DNA of 64,000 bases from Lytechinus variegatus (Eukaryota; Echinodermata; Echinoidea; Temnopleuroida; Toxopneustidae). A program made the position numbers and the translations under genes. The stretch covers positions 8,112,501 to 8,176,500 of the forward strand of contig NC_054750.1 in the NCBI RefSeq assembly GCF_018143015.1. Direction: 5' to 3'. This document shows, in pieces, positions 43,428-54,700 of this stretch. Under the pieces are notes generated by a model. The model made no database searches. It saw only the letters and a list, made by a program, of their open reading frames with translations, and was not told the origin of the DNA. The stretch's first letter is position 1. Each line of letters starts with the position of its first letter.

Positions 43428-43780
43428 AGGAGCGTTGTGGCCCAGTGGATTAGTATCCGGACTTTGAAACAGAGGGTCGTGGGTTCAAATCTTAGACATG
43501 GCGTAGCTTCCTTCAGCAAGTAATTTATCAACATTGTGCTGTACTCGACCCAGGTGAGGTAAATGGGAAAATGCTTGTGCGCTGTCAGTTATTACGGCTG
43601 CTAAGCTAAAACTGGGGCAATGATATCCAAGTCCTTTGGAAACACAGACGTTATAATCATTATGTGATACACTTTACAAGAACTTTTTATATTATTATCA
43701 TTATTATCATTATTATTATAATAAGCATCATTAGTATTATTATTATCATTATTGTTATTATCATTATCATCCTCATTATT
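43428..43780 (+). mobile_element. tRNA-derived SINE abutting the lectin A stop codon
   Basis: Head with A box (TGGCCCAGTGGATTAG) and B box (GGTTCAAATC), then CTCGACCCAGGTGAGGTAAA, GGCTGCTAAGCTAAA and a long ATT/ATC microsatellite tail that runs to the stop codon of the lectin at 43781. It lies antisense to the lectin. Confidence 0.85.
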
Positions 43781-44026
43781 CTACCACATCGGTAGTTTAC
43801 ATATGAAGTAATTAATCGTCATCGACGGTGGCTGGACACACGGCCCATCTCGCCATAGCCCGGAGTTGAAGTCAGATCGGATGACACCGCAGTTTTCATC
43901 CCTTGTGTGGAAGTCGGGTTGTCCTGGTGCCCAGGCATTGTAATCGAAAGGCGATCCATCTGACCACTTAAAATCACCTTCCATGAACTGATCGTGCAGT
44001 CCAAACCAAAGTCCACCTCGTATATC
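43781..44026 (-). CDS. Lectin A exon 3 (sugar-binding half, stop)
   Basis: 81 codons plus TAG, acceptor TTTTTTAG. It contains DIRGGLWFGLHDQ, WAPGQPDFHTRDENCG and GLWRDGPC. The SINE tail begins within a few bases after the stop codon. Confidence 0.94.
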   Translation of the reverse strand, partial: DIRGGLWFGLHDQFMEGDFKWSDGSPFDYNAWAPGQPDFHTRDENCGVIRSDFNSGLWRDGPCVQPPSMTINYFICKLPMW

Positions 44027-47000
44027 CTAAAAAACAAGAAGTGGAAGTATAAGCACATTAATCCACGGTCGATAAGCAGACTTTCTGCCTCCTACCCAGT
44101 TGCTTGATAACAGGGAAGTGGAGATAGAAGGGACGTGTCTCAGACAATAATAAAATTCCAACTCTTATCTTCTAAAACAACTTTTCTTCTGTCACCCCTC
44201 CCCATCTGAAATCCTGGGTCCACCCTAGTACGCGCCCGTTGGATAAACTTGAGATTATATATCCTTAGAAAAAAAAAATTATGGATGAAAACTTACAATA
44301 GTGTCACTCGATTTCCGTCGCGAGGATTCGTAGAGAATATTGACGAAGTTTTGTTCTGCCTGTGAATGTATCGACACTAAGTGAGCCATTGTGTCCGGAC
44401 TTGTTGCCTCGCCACTGAGAGAAGGTACGGTGTAAGACTGGCAAAACCGCTCAGCTCGGTTCCAAGTCAAATTCTGGCTAAACAACCTACACAATGAGAA
44501 ACAGTTAACAAAGAATTACTCCAGTGTGGGCATAGGGCTAACTTGGTCCTGGAAGTGAAAGTCAAAAAGTGTATTCGTAAGAGAAGATGGCATATCAATA
44601 AGTCAATTAAGAAACCGGATGTGAGGATGATAGATCCTCTCCTCCCTGTCCGTCAATACGACTTGACCAGATACTAGATCACGTCCTCTCATGGTCTCGA
44701 TCTTATAAAGTCTACTTGATGAGATAATAGATCTTGTCTTCTCGTCACCTCATCCTCACCAGATCAAATTGATGAGATAGTAGATCTTGCCTTCTCGTCA
44801 CCTCGTCCTCATCAAGTCGACTTGATGAGATAATAGATCTTGTCTTCTCGTCACCTCGTCCTCACCAAGTCGACTCGATGAGATACAAGCTCTTGTCTTC
44901 TCGTCACCTCATCCTCACCATGTCGACTTGATGAGATAATAGATCTTGTCTTCTCGTCACTTCATCCTCACCAGGTCGACTTGATGAGATACTAGATCTT
45001 GTCTTCTCATCACCTCATCCTCACCAGGTCGACTTGATGAGATACTAGATCTTGTCTTCTCATCACCTCGTCCTCATCAAGCCGACTTGGACGAGATACT
45101 AGATCTTGTCTTCTCGCCACCTCGTCCTCATCAGGCCGACTTGACGAGATACTAGATCTTGTCTTCTCGCCCCCTTGTCTTCATCAAGTCGACTCGTCTT
45201 CATCAATTAGTTTGTCTGATCAAGACGACTTGGTGAGGACGAAGTGACGAGAAGAAAAGATCCAGTATCTCATCAAGTTGACTTGATGAGGACGAGGTGA
45301 CGACAATGCAAATCTAATATATCTTCAAGACGACTTGATGAGGATGAGATGGCAAGAAGAAAAGATCTATTATCTTGTCAAGTCGACTCGATGGGGGTGA
45401 GGTGGCGAGAAGACAAGATCTATTATCTCATCAAGGCGACTTGATGAAGACGAGGTGGCGAGAAGACAAGATCTAGTATCTCATCAAGTCGACTTGATGA
45501 GGACGAGGTGACGGCAATGCAAATCTAATATATCTTCAAGACGACTTGATGAGGATAAGATGGCAAGAAGAAAAGATCTATTATCTCGTCAAGTCGACTC
45601 GATGGGGATGAGGTGGATCAAGGTGACTTGATGAAGACGAGGTGGCGAGAAGACAAGATCTAGTATCTCATCAAGTCGACTTGATGAGGACGAGGTGACG
45701 ACAATGCAAATCTAATATATCTTCAAGACGACTTGATGAGGATGAGATGGAAAGAAGAAAATATCTGTTATCTCGTCAAGTCGACTCGATGGGGATGAGG
45801 TGGATCAAGTCGACTTGATGAGGACGAGGTGACGACAATGCAAATCTAATATATCTTCAAGACGACTTGATGAGGATGAGATGGAAAGAAGAAAAGATCT
45901 ATTATCTCGTCAAGTCGACTCGATGGGGATGAGGTGGATCAAGTCGACTTGATGAAGACGAGGTGGCGAGAAGACAAGATCTAGTATCTCATCAAGTCGA
46001 CTTGATGAGGACGAGGTGACGACAATGCAAATCTAATATATCTTCAAGACGACTTGATGAGGATGAGATGGAAAGAAGAAAAGATCTATTATCTCGTCAA
46101 GTCGACTCGATGGGGATGAGGTGGATCAAGTCGACTTGATGAGGACGAGGTGACGACAATGCAAATCTAATATATCTTCAAGACGACTTGATGAGGATGA
46201 GATGGAAAGAAGAAAAGATCTATTATCTCGTCAAGTCGACTCGATGGGGATGAGGTGGATCAAGTCGACTTGATGAGGACGAGGTGACGACAATGCAAAT
46301 CTAATATATCTTCAAGACGACTTGATGAGGATGAGATCGAAAGAAGAAAAAATTTATTATCTCGTCAAGTCGACTCGATGGGGATGAGGTGGATCAAGTC
46401 GACTTGATGAGGACGAGGTGACGGCAATGCAAATCTAATATATCTTCAAGACGACTTGATGAGGATGAGATGGCAAGAAGAAAAGATCTATTATCTCGTC
46501 AAGTCGACTCGATGGGGATGAGGTGGATCAAGGCGACTTGATGAAGACGAGGTGGCGAGAAGACAAGATCTAGTATCTCATCAAGTCGACTTGATGAGGA
46601 CGAGGTGGCGAGTAGACAAGATCTAGTATTTCCTCATGTAGACTTGATGAGGACAAGGCTGCAAGAAGTCAAGATCTAGTATCTCATACTGGATGAAGGC
46701 TACTGGATCTTGTCTTCTTTTCACATCAATCCCATCAAGTTGACTTGATGAGATACTAGATCTTATTTTCTCTTCAAGTCGACTTTACGATATACTAGAT
46801 CTTGTTATCTCTTTAATTCGTCCTCATCAAGTCGACTAAGACCTATTTAACGAAGAGTTGCGCTCAAATACAACAACAAAAATCAAACGTATTTGTCGCA
46901 TACACAATCAAGTTTTTTTTTTTTTCGAGTTGAATTTGATTGTTGCAAGTAAGTCTTTCCTGCAGGCCCTTGATGAGATACTCGACTTCTCTTTTCCAGA

Positions 47001-47264
47001 GAGAGAGAGGGAGAGAGAGAGGAGGAGGAGGGAGCGATGGGAAGGGGGAAAAGAAGGAGTGGAGAGAGAACGAGAGAAAAAACAATGGAGAAAGTGAGTG
47101 GGGGAGAGAATGAAGGAGATGAATATAACTTGCCTGTAACAATGATGATCGAAGGCAGTCCAAAATGTAGGGCAACAGCATCCGGCCAGCGCCCCGGTGG
47201 GACAGGCAAGGAGGGTGATAGCCGATGCTGCTAGGAACACAAGGGTCCTACTGCGAAGCGCCAT
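43781..47264 (-). CDS. C-type lectin A (echinoidin-like), three exons
   Basis: Exons 47264-47134, 44486-44297 and 44026-43781 give 188 residues. Residues 1-27 are a signal peptide ending GALA. The rest is one long-form C-type lectin domain: GCCCPTFW start, CYR, FCQSY, WFGLHDQ (114-120), the QPD motif (143-145), NCG, WRD (165-167), DGPC and the final YFICKLPMW. QPD in the calcium site usually means galactose-type binding. The usual WND is WRD, so one calcium ligand may be missing. N49 is a glycosylation sequon (NLT). The protein is likely secreted and sugar-binding, as in echinoidin from sea-urchin coelomic fluid. Intron 1 is GC-AG and filled by a large inverted repeat array. The gene is a tandem duplicate of lectin B, 4.2 kb away. 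Confidence 0.93.
44297..44486 (-). CDS. Lectin A exon 2 (first half of the lectin domain)
   Basis: 190 bases: one base completing Arg44, then 63 codons from LFSQNLTW through AHLVSIHSQAEQNFV to SSDTI. Acceptor TTGTGTAG, donor ATT/GTAAGT, phase 0. Same length as the partner exon of lectin B at 52700-52889. Confidence 0.94.
44640..46850. repeat. Inverted tandem arrays in lectin A intron 1
   Basis: From 44660 to 45190 the units read CTTGATGAGATACTAGATCT, TGTCTTCTCGTCACCTCGTC, CTCATCAAGTCGA (about 58 nt). From about 45235 to 46690 the same unit runs in the opposite direction, with higher-order periods of about 133 and 190 nt marked by CAATGCAAATCTAATATATC. After 46690 the first direction returns for about 150 nt. 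Each unit holds the palindrome TCAAGTCGACTTGA. Confidence 0.93.
46908..47130. other. Proximal end of lectin A intron 1
   Basis: A purine-rich tract (GAGAGAGAGGGAGAG, 46998-47110) and a T-run at 46913-46925. Frames reading from exon 1 into this tract are intron read-through. Confidence 0.6.
47134..47264 (-). CDS. Lectin A exon 1 (signal peptide, domain start)
   Basis: 43 codons plus AG of Arg44. The donor is AG/GCAAGT, the GC-type consensus. Using the GT three bases on would add CAA and run into a TAG after the join, so the GC donor is required. Met at 47264 heads the leader; upstream, a pyrimidine-rich TTTCTTTGGAACCAG suggests an acceptor and hence a non-coding 5' exon. Confidence 0.92.
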
Positions 47265-47803
47265 TATAACCAACAGACGATGCACTGTGTCTGGTTCCAA
47301 AGAAAGAACAAAAGTCAGAAAACCTTCATTAAAAGAAAGTCTACCCCAGCCACCCCCCCCCAAAAAAAAAGAAATTTGGGTAAAGACTGAAAAATCAAAT
47401 AATGATAAAGATGAAAAATTTCAGGAAAATAGGATTGTGGAAAAAGAAGTGATATTTTACGTTTTGCTTATTTTCACAAAACATTTATCAGCACACCCTA
47501 GTCTGTATTCAAACGAAGAAACTGATGGCTCCATACACTCACTATTTAGTTTGTAGTTTATTACATTTAATACGAGATTTCTTATCTTTCCGCTTTACAA
47601 TGTGAAACAGGGTTTAATTCCCTCATGAACATATGGAATTGCAATTGTTACAAGCTCTCAAAGTATATTTGATTAAAAAGAGAAAAATCAAACAGCGAAC
47701 ATGTTTTCTTATATAATGAAGTCAGAATAATGTTGAATATTCTATTGTTTTATACAATAAAATCCTACCGATTCGGTATACGTTACAATTATATCCCAAA
47801 CAT

Positions 47804-48386
47804 TAAAGGGGTACACTGCTGGCTGATAAGAGAATGGAATGAGCAGATAAAGAAAAATCAAGCAAAACAAAATACTGAAAATTTCATCAAAATCGGACAA
47901 AGAATAGCAAAGTTATAACATTTTAAATCTTTGCATTATTTCGGTGAAACATGCAGTTCTATGCATGTATTCACGAATATTCACTAAGCAAGCTGATGAT
48001 GTCATGTCTCCGCTTACTCTTTTGATTCTATCATATGAAATGATAATTTTTTTTCAACTTTTGCCAACCGAGAATGAAAAAAAAATAGGCTGACAACTGA
48101 TTTGATGCATAAAAAGTGAGGCATACCATACAAACATGCATGAAAAAAAAAAACGATTTCATGTAATAACATAAAGAAAAAGGAAAGTGGGGAAATGACA
48201 TCATCAGCCCACCTAATAAATATTCATAACGGAGTGCATATGTTTTCACCAAGTATTACTTAATTTTAGAATTTAATAACTTTGTTGTTTATCATCAGAT
48301 TATGATGAAATTTTCGGACTTTTCCTCTGAGAACTTTTACTCTATTTAATGAGATAATTATTTTTTTAGCCCGGAATACCCCTTTA
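47804..48386. mobile_element. ~583-bp MITE, family of 31103 and 18181
   Basis: Left end TAAAGGGGTACACTGCTGGC, right end inverted TAAAGGGGTATTCCGGGCT. Inside are GAAAATTTCATCAAAATCGG and AGCAAAGTTATAACATTTTA. Flanks fit a TA duplication. It lies between the two lectin genes. Confidence 0.8.
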
Positions 48387-50756
48387 CACAATCACCGTAC
48401 ATATAAACTGTTCAAATATGCATGTGACACTACGATAAGTACTCACAGTTTTCCGCTGGTATCAAATCCTTTACAACGATTTATGTTTTGCCGAAACCCA
48501 TCAGCTTCTGAATTCGAATCGAATTTTTAGCTAAATTTATAATAACTCTCTCCCATAGACTTTATTGTCAGGGGTTTTTGATGGTTACTACTCTCATGAT
48601 TCCAAGAAATCATTCTTGGAACATTTGAAAGTCATTTTCAATGAAACACCTGCCCTCTCGGAGCAAATATTAATAAAATCGGATATGCGTATATACGTGT
48701 TCCAATTCTTGACTTCTCTTCCTCCGAAATGCTTCAGTTAAGCACATTACGATTCAATGGTAGAGTTAAAATCGGTGGTGGTAATTGGTGTCGATGGGTA
48801 TTCATGGTGGGGGGGGGGGGGCGATTGACACAAATATTGCTCTATTTGACGGGGCTGCACGAAGATCTAAAATCTGTTGTTGTTGCTTTAGAGGGGTAGT
48901 TCTTAAAGGCCAATCCCACCCTATATCAAAATGTTGATTTAAAAAAAGAAAATGAATCCAACAAGCACATTTACTGAAAAGTTCATCAAATTTGGATGTA
49001 AAATACGAAAGTTAATACAATATGAAATACAAAAAGTTATATAAGCAACAAAATTTCGTCTCATGAAAAATGAGAGATTTGGTGATATCACTCACTTTTT
49101 ATTTTGTATTTCATTGTCTTAATCATACAATATTTCAATATCTTTTCGAGCAAATACTTTAGTTTCTAGAGTATCAGTTCTTCTAAAAATTAAGAGGGGC
49201 ATTTGTCCCCCGTTTGTAATTTGCCATACGAACTTCTTTTTTATCCTGGCGAACTCAAGTAAACTTTACTTACTTACCGGATAGGCCTATTCCGTATAGT
49301 TTGAATCGCTTTGGCAAGCATAAAATTATGTATTGGAATAACAAGTACATGTTTGGGAGTAAACGGAAACCAGAGAAAGTGCAAAGGAATGTGAAATAAT
49401 GATTCTTAGTAAATATAAACAAAAAATGTTTGTAAAGTAACAGTATTTACTGAAAAGAAGGAAGTATTTAACGATTTATTTGTATGGAATTCAGGCCTTG
49501 GAAAATACTAAGAAAATACATATCATGTCAGTGGCAGGCACTGGGAAGCAAGGTGAGGAGGGTCCTGAAGCAACCCCAAGATTTAGCTTGGGGTGCTTCG
49601 TTTATTATTTACCATAGGCAGCACCCCTGGAAATCTGGTATGTAGGCCTATGCTGAAATTTAAGCAGAAATTGAATAAAATCAGCCTTATTTTCTATCGA
49701 GCCCCTTTATTTGCTTGTCAAATTTAAACCAGCACCCCCTGATAAAATGTGTTACCGGGGCACTTGTCGGTGTTTTTTTGTGTGTGTAACTATATGAATA
49801 AACATCAAGATGGTATGTTTATGCAACTTGATACATTCTTTACCAAAGCAAAACTGAACGCCGGAGTATACTATTACTTGTAAATATCTGATAGTTCTGT
49901 AATTTATAGAAAAACACGTTTTTCAAACAATTTGGATTCAATTTATTTTATTTCATTTCGTTTATTTCCATTCCAACATTAGCATTTGTTTTGTACATTT
50001 TGATTATACAATTTAAAACAAGAAAACACAATAGCAAATTTCTATGTACAATGACTATAATCAAAATCATTATAAAGAGGTTGGGAATGGAGGCGTCTGC
50101 TGCTTAAAGCGGAGCTTGTAGAGCGCAGCCTCCCAATTTAATGCAAAGAAACATTTCATTTTTCTTCCAATTGACATTTAATTCATTTTTCATGTGAAAT
50201 ATACAAACAAATAATATACATGGCCGTAATCAGATTTTTTTGCTGGGAGGGGGGGGGGGGTAGGACACGTAAACTAAAAAAAAACGGAGGGGAGTGAAAT
50301 GACCGAGCTTGTCATGGGGGTGCTTTTTTTTTAAAAGTGAAATTAAAGAATTTCATGCAGATTTTTGGTCAATTTTGTGGAAATTATCAGTTAATAAAAT
50401 TTCGGGGCGGGGGAGGGGAACTACCCCCGCTGCATACGGCCATGATGATAAAGTACAAAAAAATATTTCCGGAAGAAGGCGCTAAACCCAGAAGCAGGGG
50501 CTTGTGACGTGATACGCCTGATAGATAATAATATTTATAAAATATGTTTCTGGTCTTGGTTGTACAAAACTAAGCAGTTTAGTCTTGGGACATTTAATAC
50601 TTATCAAACACGTACGTCAGGGGGAAAAAGTAGTCACAATTTTGTAACTGTCACGGTGATCCACTGGCCGGGGGATTTTTTTTTTCAAAATCAATTTATT
50701 GCGTGCGCACACTCGGAGGTAATGGTATGCCAAAATATTACGGAACCATGATGTCC
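48387..50756. other. Intergenic space between the lectins, transposon debris
   Basis: 48905-49060 starts CTTAAAGGCCAATCCCACCC with internal phrases of the ~585-bp family, but no right end was found. 49550-49650 has CTGAAGCAACCCCAAG-CTTGGGGTGCTTCG, a short hairpin family also near 51805 and 55800. 49930-49975 resembles a minus-strand retrotransposon tail. G-runs lie at 48809-48821 and 50250-50261. No gene is supported. Confidence 0.5.
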
Positions 50757-51296
50757 CGGGGGGGGGCACTTAAATTGGCGAGTGGATACCATGCGCGACC
50801 GAAAAAACACGTAAAAAGGATGTCTTTTTCACGATAGGGCACGTTACGTACGTAACGTGATAAGGGTGTAAAAAACACGAAAATAATGAAAAAAGGTATC
50901 TATTTCGCTAGGAAAATTACGTGTTTAGGGTCGAATTTGCGGGGATGATAAAACAAAATTAAAATGTTGGATGTCCTTTTTGCCCCAAAACTTCGTGTTT
51001 AGAGTCCGATTTGCGCGAGGTGTAGAAGGTGGGGTCGTATACTAAACCAAATAAGGTAAAGCCGACGACCGAAGGACCCGTAACAATAAAACATTCCTGT
51101 ACTTGTTCAGGGGTTCATTTCAGGGAATATTTGCCAAGAGTATCGTTTTGTTTCCAATACTTGTTAAGGGTAGGGTTTCACACGCCAATACTTGTTAAGG
51201 GGTGCATTTTCAGAATATGGAAATTACGTGTTTAGGATGCTTTTCGAGACCCCATGGTCGCGCATGGTATCCACTCGTGAATGGAAGTGGCCCCCA
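50757..51296. mobile_element. 540-bp inverted-end element downstream of lectin B
   Basis: GGGGGGGCACTTAAATTGGC, then GAGTGGATACCATGCGCGAC, faces its inverse GGTCGCGCATGGTATCCACT then TGGAAGTGGCCCCC. Inside, TTACGTGTTTAGGGTCGAAT and ACTTGTTAAGGG phrases repeat. No transposase; flanking duplication unclear because of the G-runs. Confidence 0.85.
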
Positions 51297-51474
51297 GGCA
51301 TAATGTCGGCAACTATAGGTCTATATGATTATGTCTTATTCCCCGTCCATCCCCTATCCAAACGCTCCAACGACATTCTGCAACCAAATAAGAGTGAAGG
51401 TCCATCATTGATTTTACAGGAGATGTAACTGTGATAATCAATTCCGTCCAGAGTTTGTGGTGAACGTAATTCTT

Positions 51475-51720
51475 TTACCACATCGGTAGTTTACAGATGA
51501 AGTAATGGATTATTCCTGTCGGTGGTTGGATACACGGCCCATCGCGCCAGAGCCCGGTGTGCGTACTTGATCGCACGACACCACAGTTGGAATCCCTTGT
51601 GCTTGAGTCGGGTTGTCCTGGTGCCCAAGCATGAAAGTCCATAGGGGTTCCGTCTGACCACACGAAATCACCTTCCATTAACCGATCGTGAAGACCGAGC
51701 CAGAGACCACCATGAAGATC
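51475..51720 (-). CDS. Lectin B exon 3 (sugar-binding half, stop)
   Basis: 81 codons plus TAA, acceptor GCTTACAG. It starts DLHGGLWLGLHDRLMEGDF and includes WAPGQPDSSTRDSNCG and GLWRDGPC. Confidence 0.94.
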   Translation of the reverse strand, partial: DLHGGLWLGLHDRLMEGDFVWSDGTPMDFHAWAPGQPDSSTRDSNCGVVRSSTHTGLWRDGPCIQPPTGIIHYFICKLPMW

Positions 51721-54700
51721 CTGTAAGCAAGAAGGGTTTGTACCTCGTTAGTACCTCGAGTACCTCGTTATAGCGGGATCGAATTCGTGATTTTCGGCCC
51801 AAGCAACAGCCTGGGAAGTGGGGGGTGCTGAAGCGCCCCCATATTATTTTTGTGTGCTGCGTATGTTGTACACCATAGGCAGCACATAGCGAAAACTCTG
51901 GTGTTAACTGGTGTACATTGAGGACCACACCAATTATTTTACTCCGGTGTCAAATTGACAGTGTTAGTTTAACCCCTACATGTGTTATTAATAGTATTAC
52001 AACACCTTTGGGTGTTACATTTACACTCTTTGGTGTTGTGTTCAACCTCTAGGGTGTAATTTTAACACCCCATGGTGTGGTCCTCTATAGACACCAACTG
52101 GTGTCAGTTTTAACACCACAGTTTTTACAGTGCACCCTCTGGAAAATCTGGGACCCGTTTCAGGAAGAGTTACCACTGTTGTAACTTTGCCATTATGGCA
52201 ACTACCACGGAAACCTTGATTTTGATTGGCTGCTGAACCCTGTTCCCATGGCAGTTGTCATAATGGCAAAGTTACCATAGTAGTTATACCTCTTTATGAA
52301 ACGGGCCCCGGGTATGTAGAAATTTGACCAAAATCACCTTCATCGGCATGAGACCTTTTTCTTTGTCACTTGTCATTTTTTTTTTAGATCTGGGCCCCGT
52401 AGGATTGAGCTTAGCGATTAACCATCTGGTTGATTTATAAGAATAATTGCACTCATTATTGTTTATGATAAATCGTAAAACTCTATAGATATCTATAAGC
52501 TTCATGTTACGGGTCTCGGGTTGGACTATGCGCCATGAAAATACAGAAAAGGGGGAAAAGTATCGTTGACGCATGCGTGGAAAAAAAATCGATTTGGTTG
52601 GTAATTTTTTCGCCTTTGAATCCTATTATACATTTAGCTTTCTCGGGGAGTTTCTCGCCTCGTAACATAATATAAAGTTCCTATTGTGATGAAACTTACC
52701 AAAGAATCACTCGACTTCCTCCGAGAGGATTCGTAGAGAATATTGATGAAGTTTTGTTCGGGCTGAGAATGAATCGACACCAAGTGAGCCATTGTGTCCG
52801 GACTTGTTGCCTCGCCACTGAGAGAAGGTACGGTGTAAGACTGGCAAAACCGCTCAGCTTCGTTCCAAGTCGAATTTTGGCTAAAGAACCTATACACAAT
52901 GAGAAACAGTTCACAAGTAATTATTCTAGTGTGTGCAAAGGATTGCCTTGACTATTGAATCCTGTAAAAATATATATATAGCCCTATTTATTAAAAAAAA
53001 ACACGTAACCATGTATACAACACATAAAAGCATCACACTACGAAAACACCGGTGTTAATTTAACACCAGCCCGGTATCTTTATCGGTCAACACCAGCCTG
53101 GAAACAACACCAGTTAAGAATCAAACCGATATTCATGATATTGGTTTAACACTTATTTGGTGTTGCTTAAAATGTCAAATTGGTGTTAGCCTAATGTCAA
53201 ATTGGTGTTAGCCTAACGCCAAACTGTTGTTTCAACACCTCTCTGGTGCGAACCGATATAGATACCAGGCTGGTGTTAAATTAACACCGATGTTTTTGCA
53301 GTGCAATCGTTTACATGGCTTACGTAACTTTCCAGGTAATGACGATATACGGCTAATTTTAAATAAGAATCTCTGCAAACCATGACGAGATCAAGGCTGG
53401 TGAGGGGTGAGATCTCGTCATTTGGGTTCCGTAACACAAAGGTCAGCGATTAATCGTAAGCTTGATTTTCACGATTAATTGTACATAGGTGATGTGGTTT
53501 ACGGTACACCATGTGGAGTGTTATAGAAACAGTGGATAGAAGAAGAGAAGAAGGGGATAGGCGAGAAAGTGGAGATTTGAGAGTAGAGTATTCTTTCTTG
53601 AAAATAGTCCTGAAAAGGACTGTAAACCAGAAGGAATGCTGAGTGAGAACAGCTTGAGTAGTAGAGCTGATGAGGAGATGCTAGCTTGAGTCGGCGAGTA
53701 GAGATGATGAGTAGGAGAGAGACTCGACTTTTTGGACAGGTTGACTGTCCGTCTTCAGGAGTGGAGACGTGGAGACTCCTGAAGACGGACAGTCGACCTG
53801 TCCGAAACGTCAATCGTACATGCCACCAAGCAAACCTTCAAACAACATCTAATTGTACATAGTAATCAATGGAATCAATCGTAAAAAAATGTTTTACGAT
53901 GCTTGCTAAGCTTTGTGCTTCGATCCCTTGATATCATCTTCCGACGGAGTCACGGAAGCTTATAGGTGCCAACCAGATGACGAGATATGAAAGACGAGAA
54001 GACGGATTAATATATAAGATTAAGACCAGTTGTTTGAACCCAGCAAGTCGATTTCTTTGAGACGAGAATACAGGATGACAAGTTGTCGAAACTTGGCAAG
54101 TCGACTTGTTTGTGAAATGAAGAGAAGATGACGAATTGTTGGATAAAATCCAACTTAATTTTCCTTACTATTCTTTCGGAAAAATTATAAGTGCCAACCA
54201 GATGAAGAGATAGGAAGATGAAAGAAGGGTCGAATGACGAGAAAAAGAGTTGTTGAAACTCTTTAAGTCGACTTGTAAATTAACATCACTTTTGAAATTA
54301 GAAGACATGATGATGAATTGTTATAATTTGGACAGCCGACTTGTTTGGGACAAGAAGACAAGATGAAGAGTTGTTGGAACTTATCAAGTCTACTTGTGTT
54401 TTACATGACAACAAGATGACGAGTTGTTCAAACGCGAAAAGTCGACTAATTAAGGACAGTATGAATTTATTATTATTAAACTAATCGTGATACGAGGGCA
54501 TATTTGTATCATCGCATATAGAACATGTAGAAAAATGTAATGTTTGAAATTTCATACGATCAGTCGCTAGGCCTGTTTTACGGGACGTTGTTTGGCACTT
54601 ATAGGCTTCTGTAAAGACATAATGAAACGCAGTTCAAGTATCCATTCCTCTCGACATTCACTGACTAAAAAGACCGTTTAAGTTAAGGGGCTCGCCCTGG

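Noticed and set aside
46858..47234. Plus-strand frames near lectin A exon 1
   Set aside because: They read a purine-rich intron tract and the antisense of exon 1.
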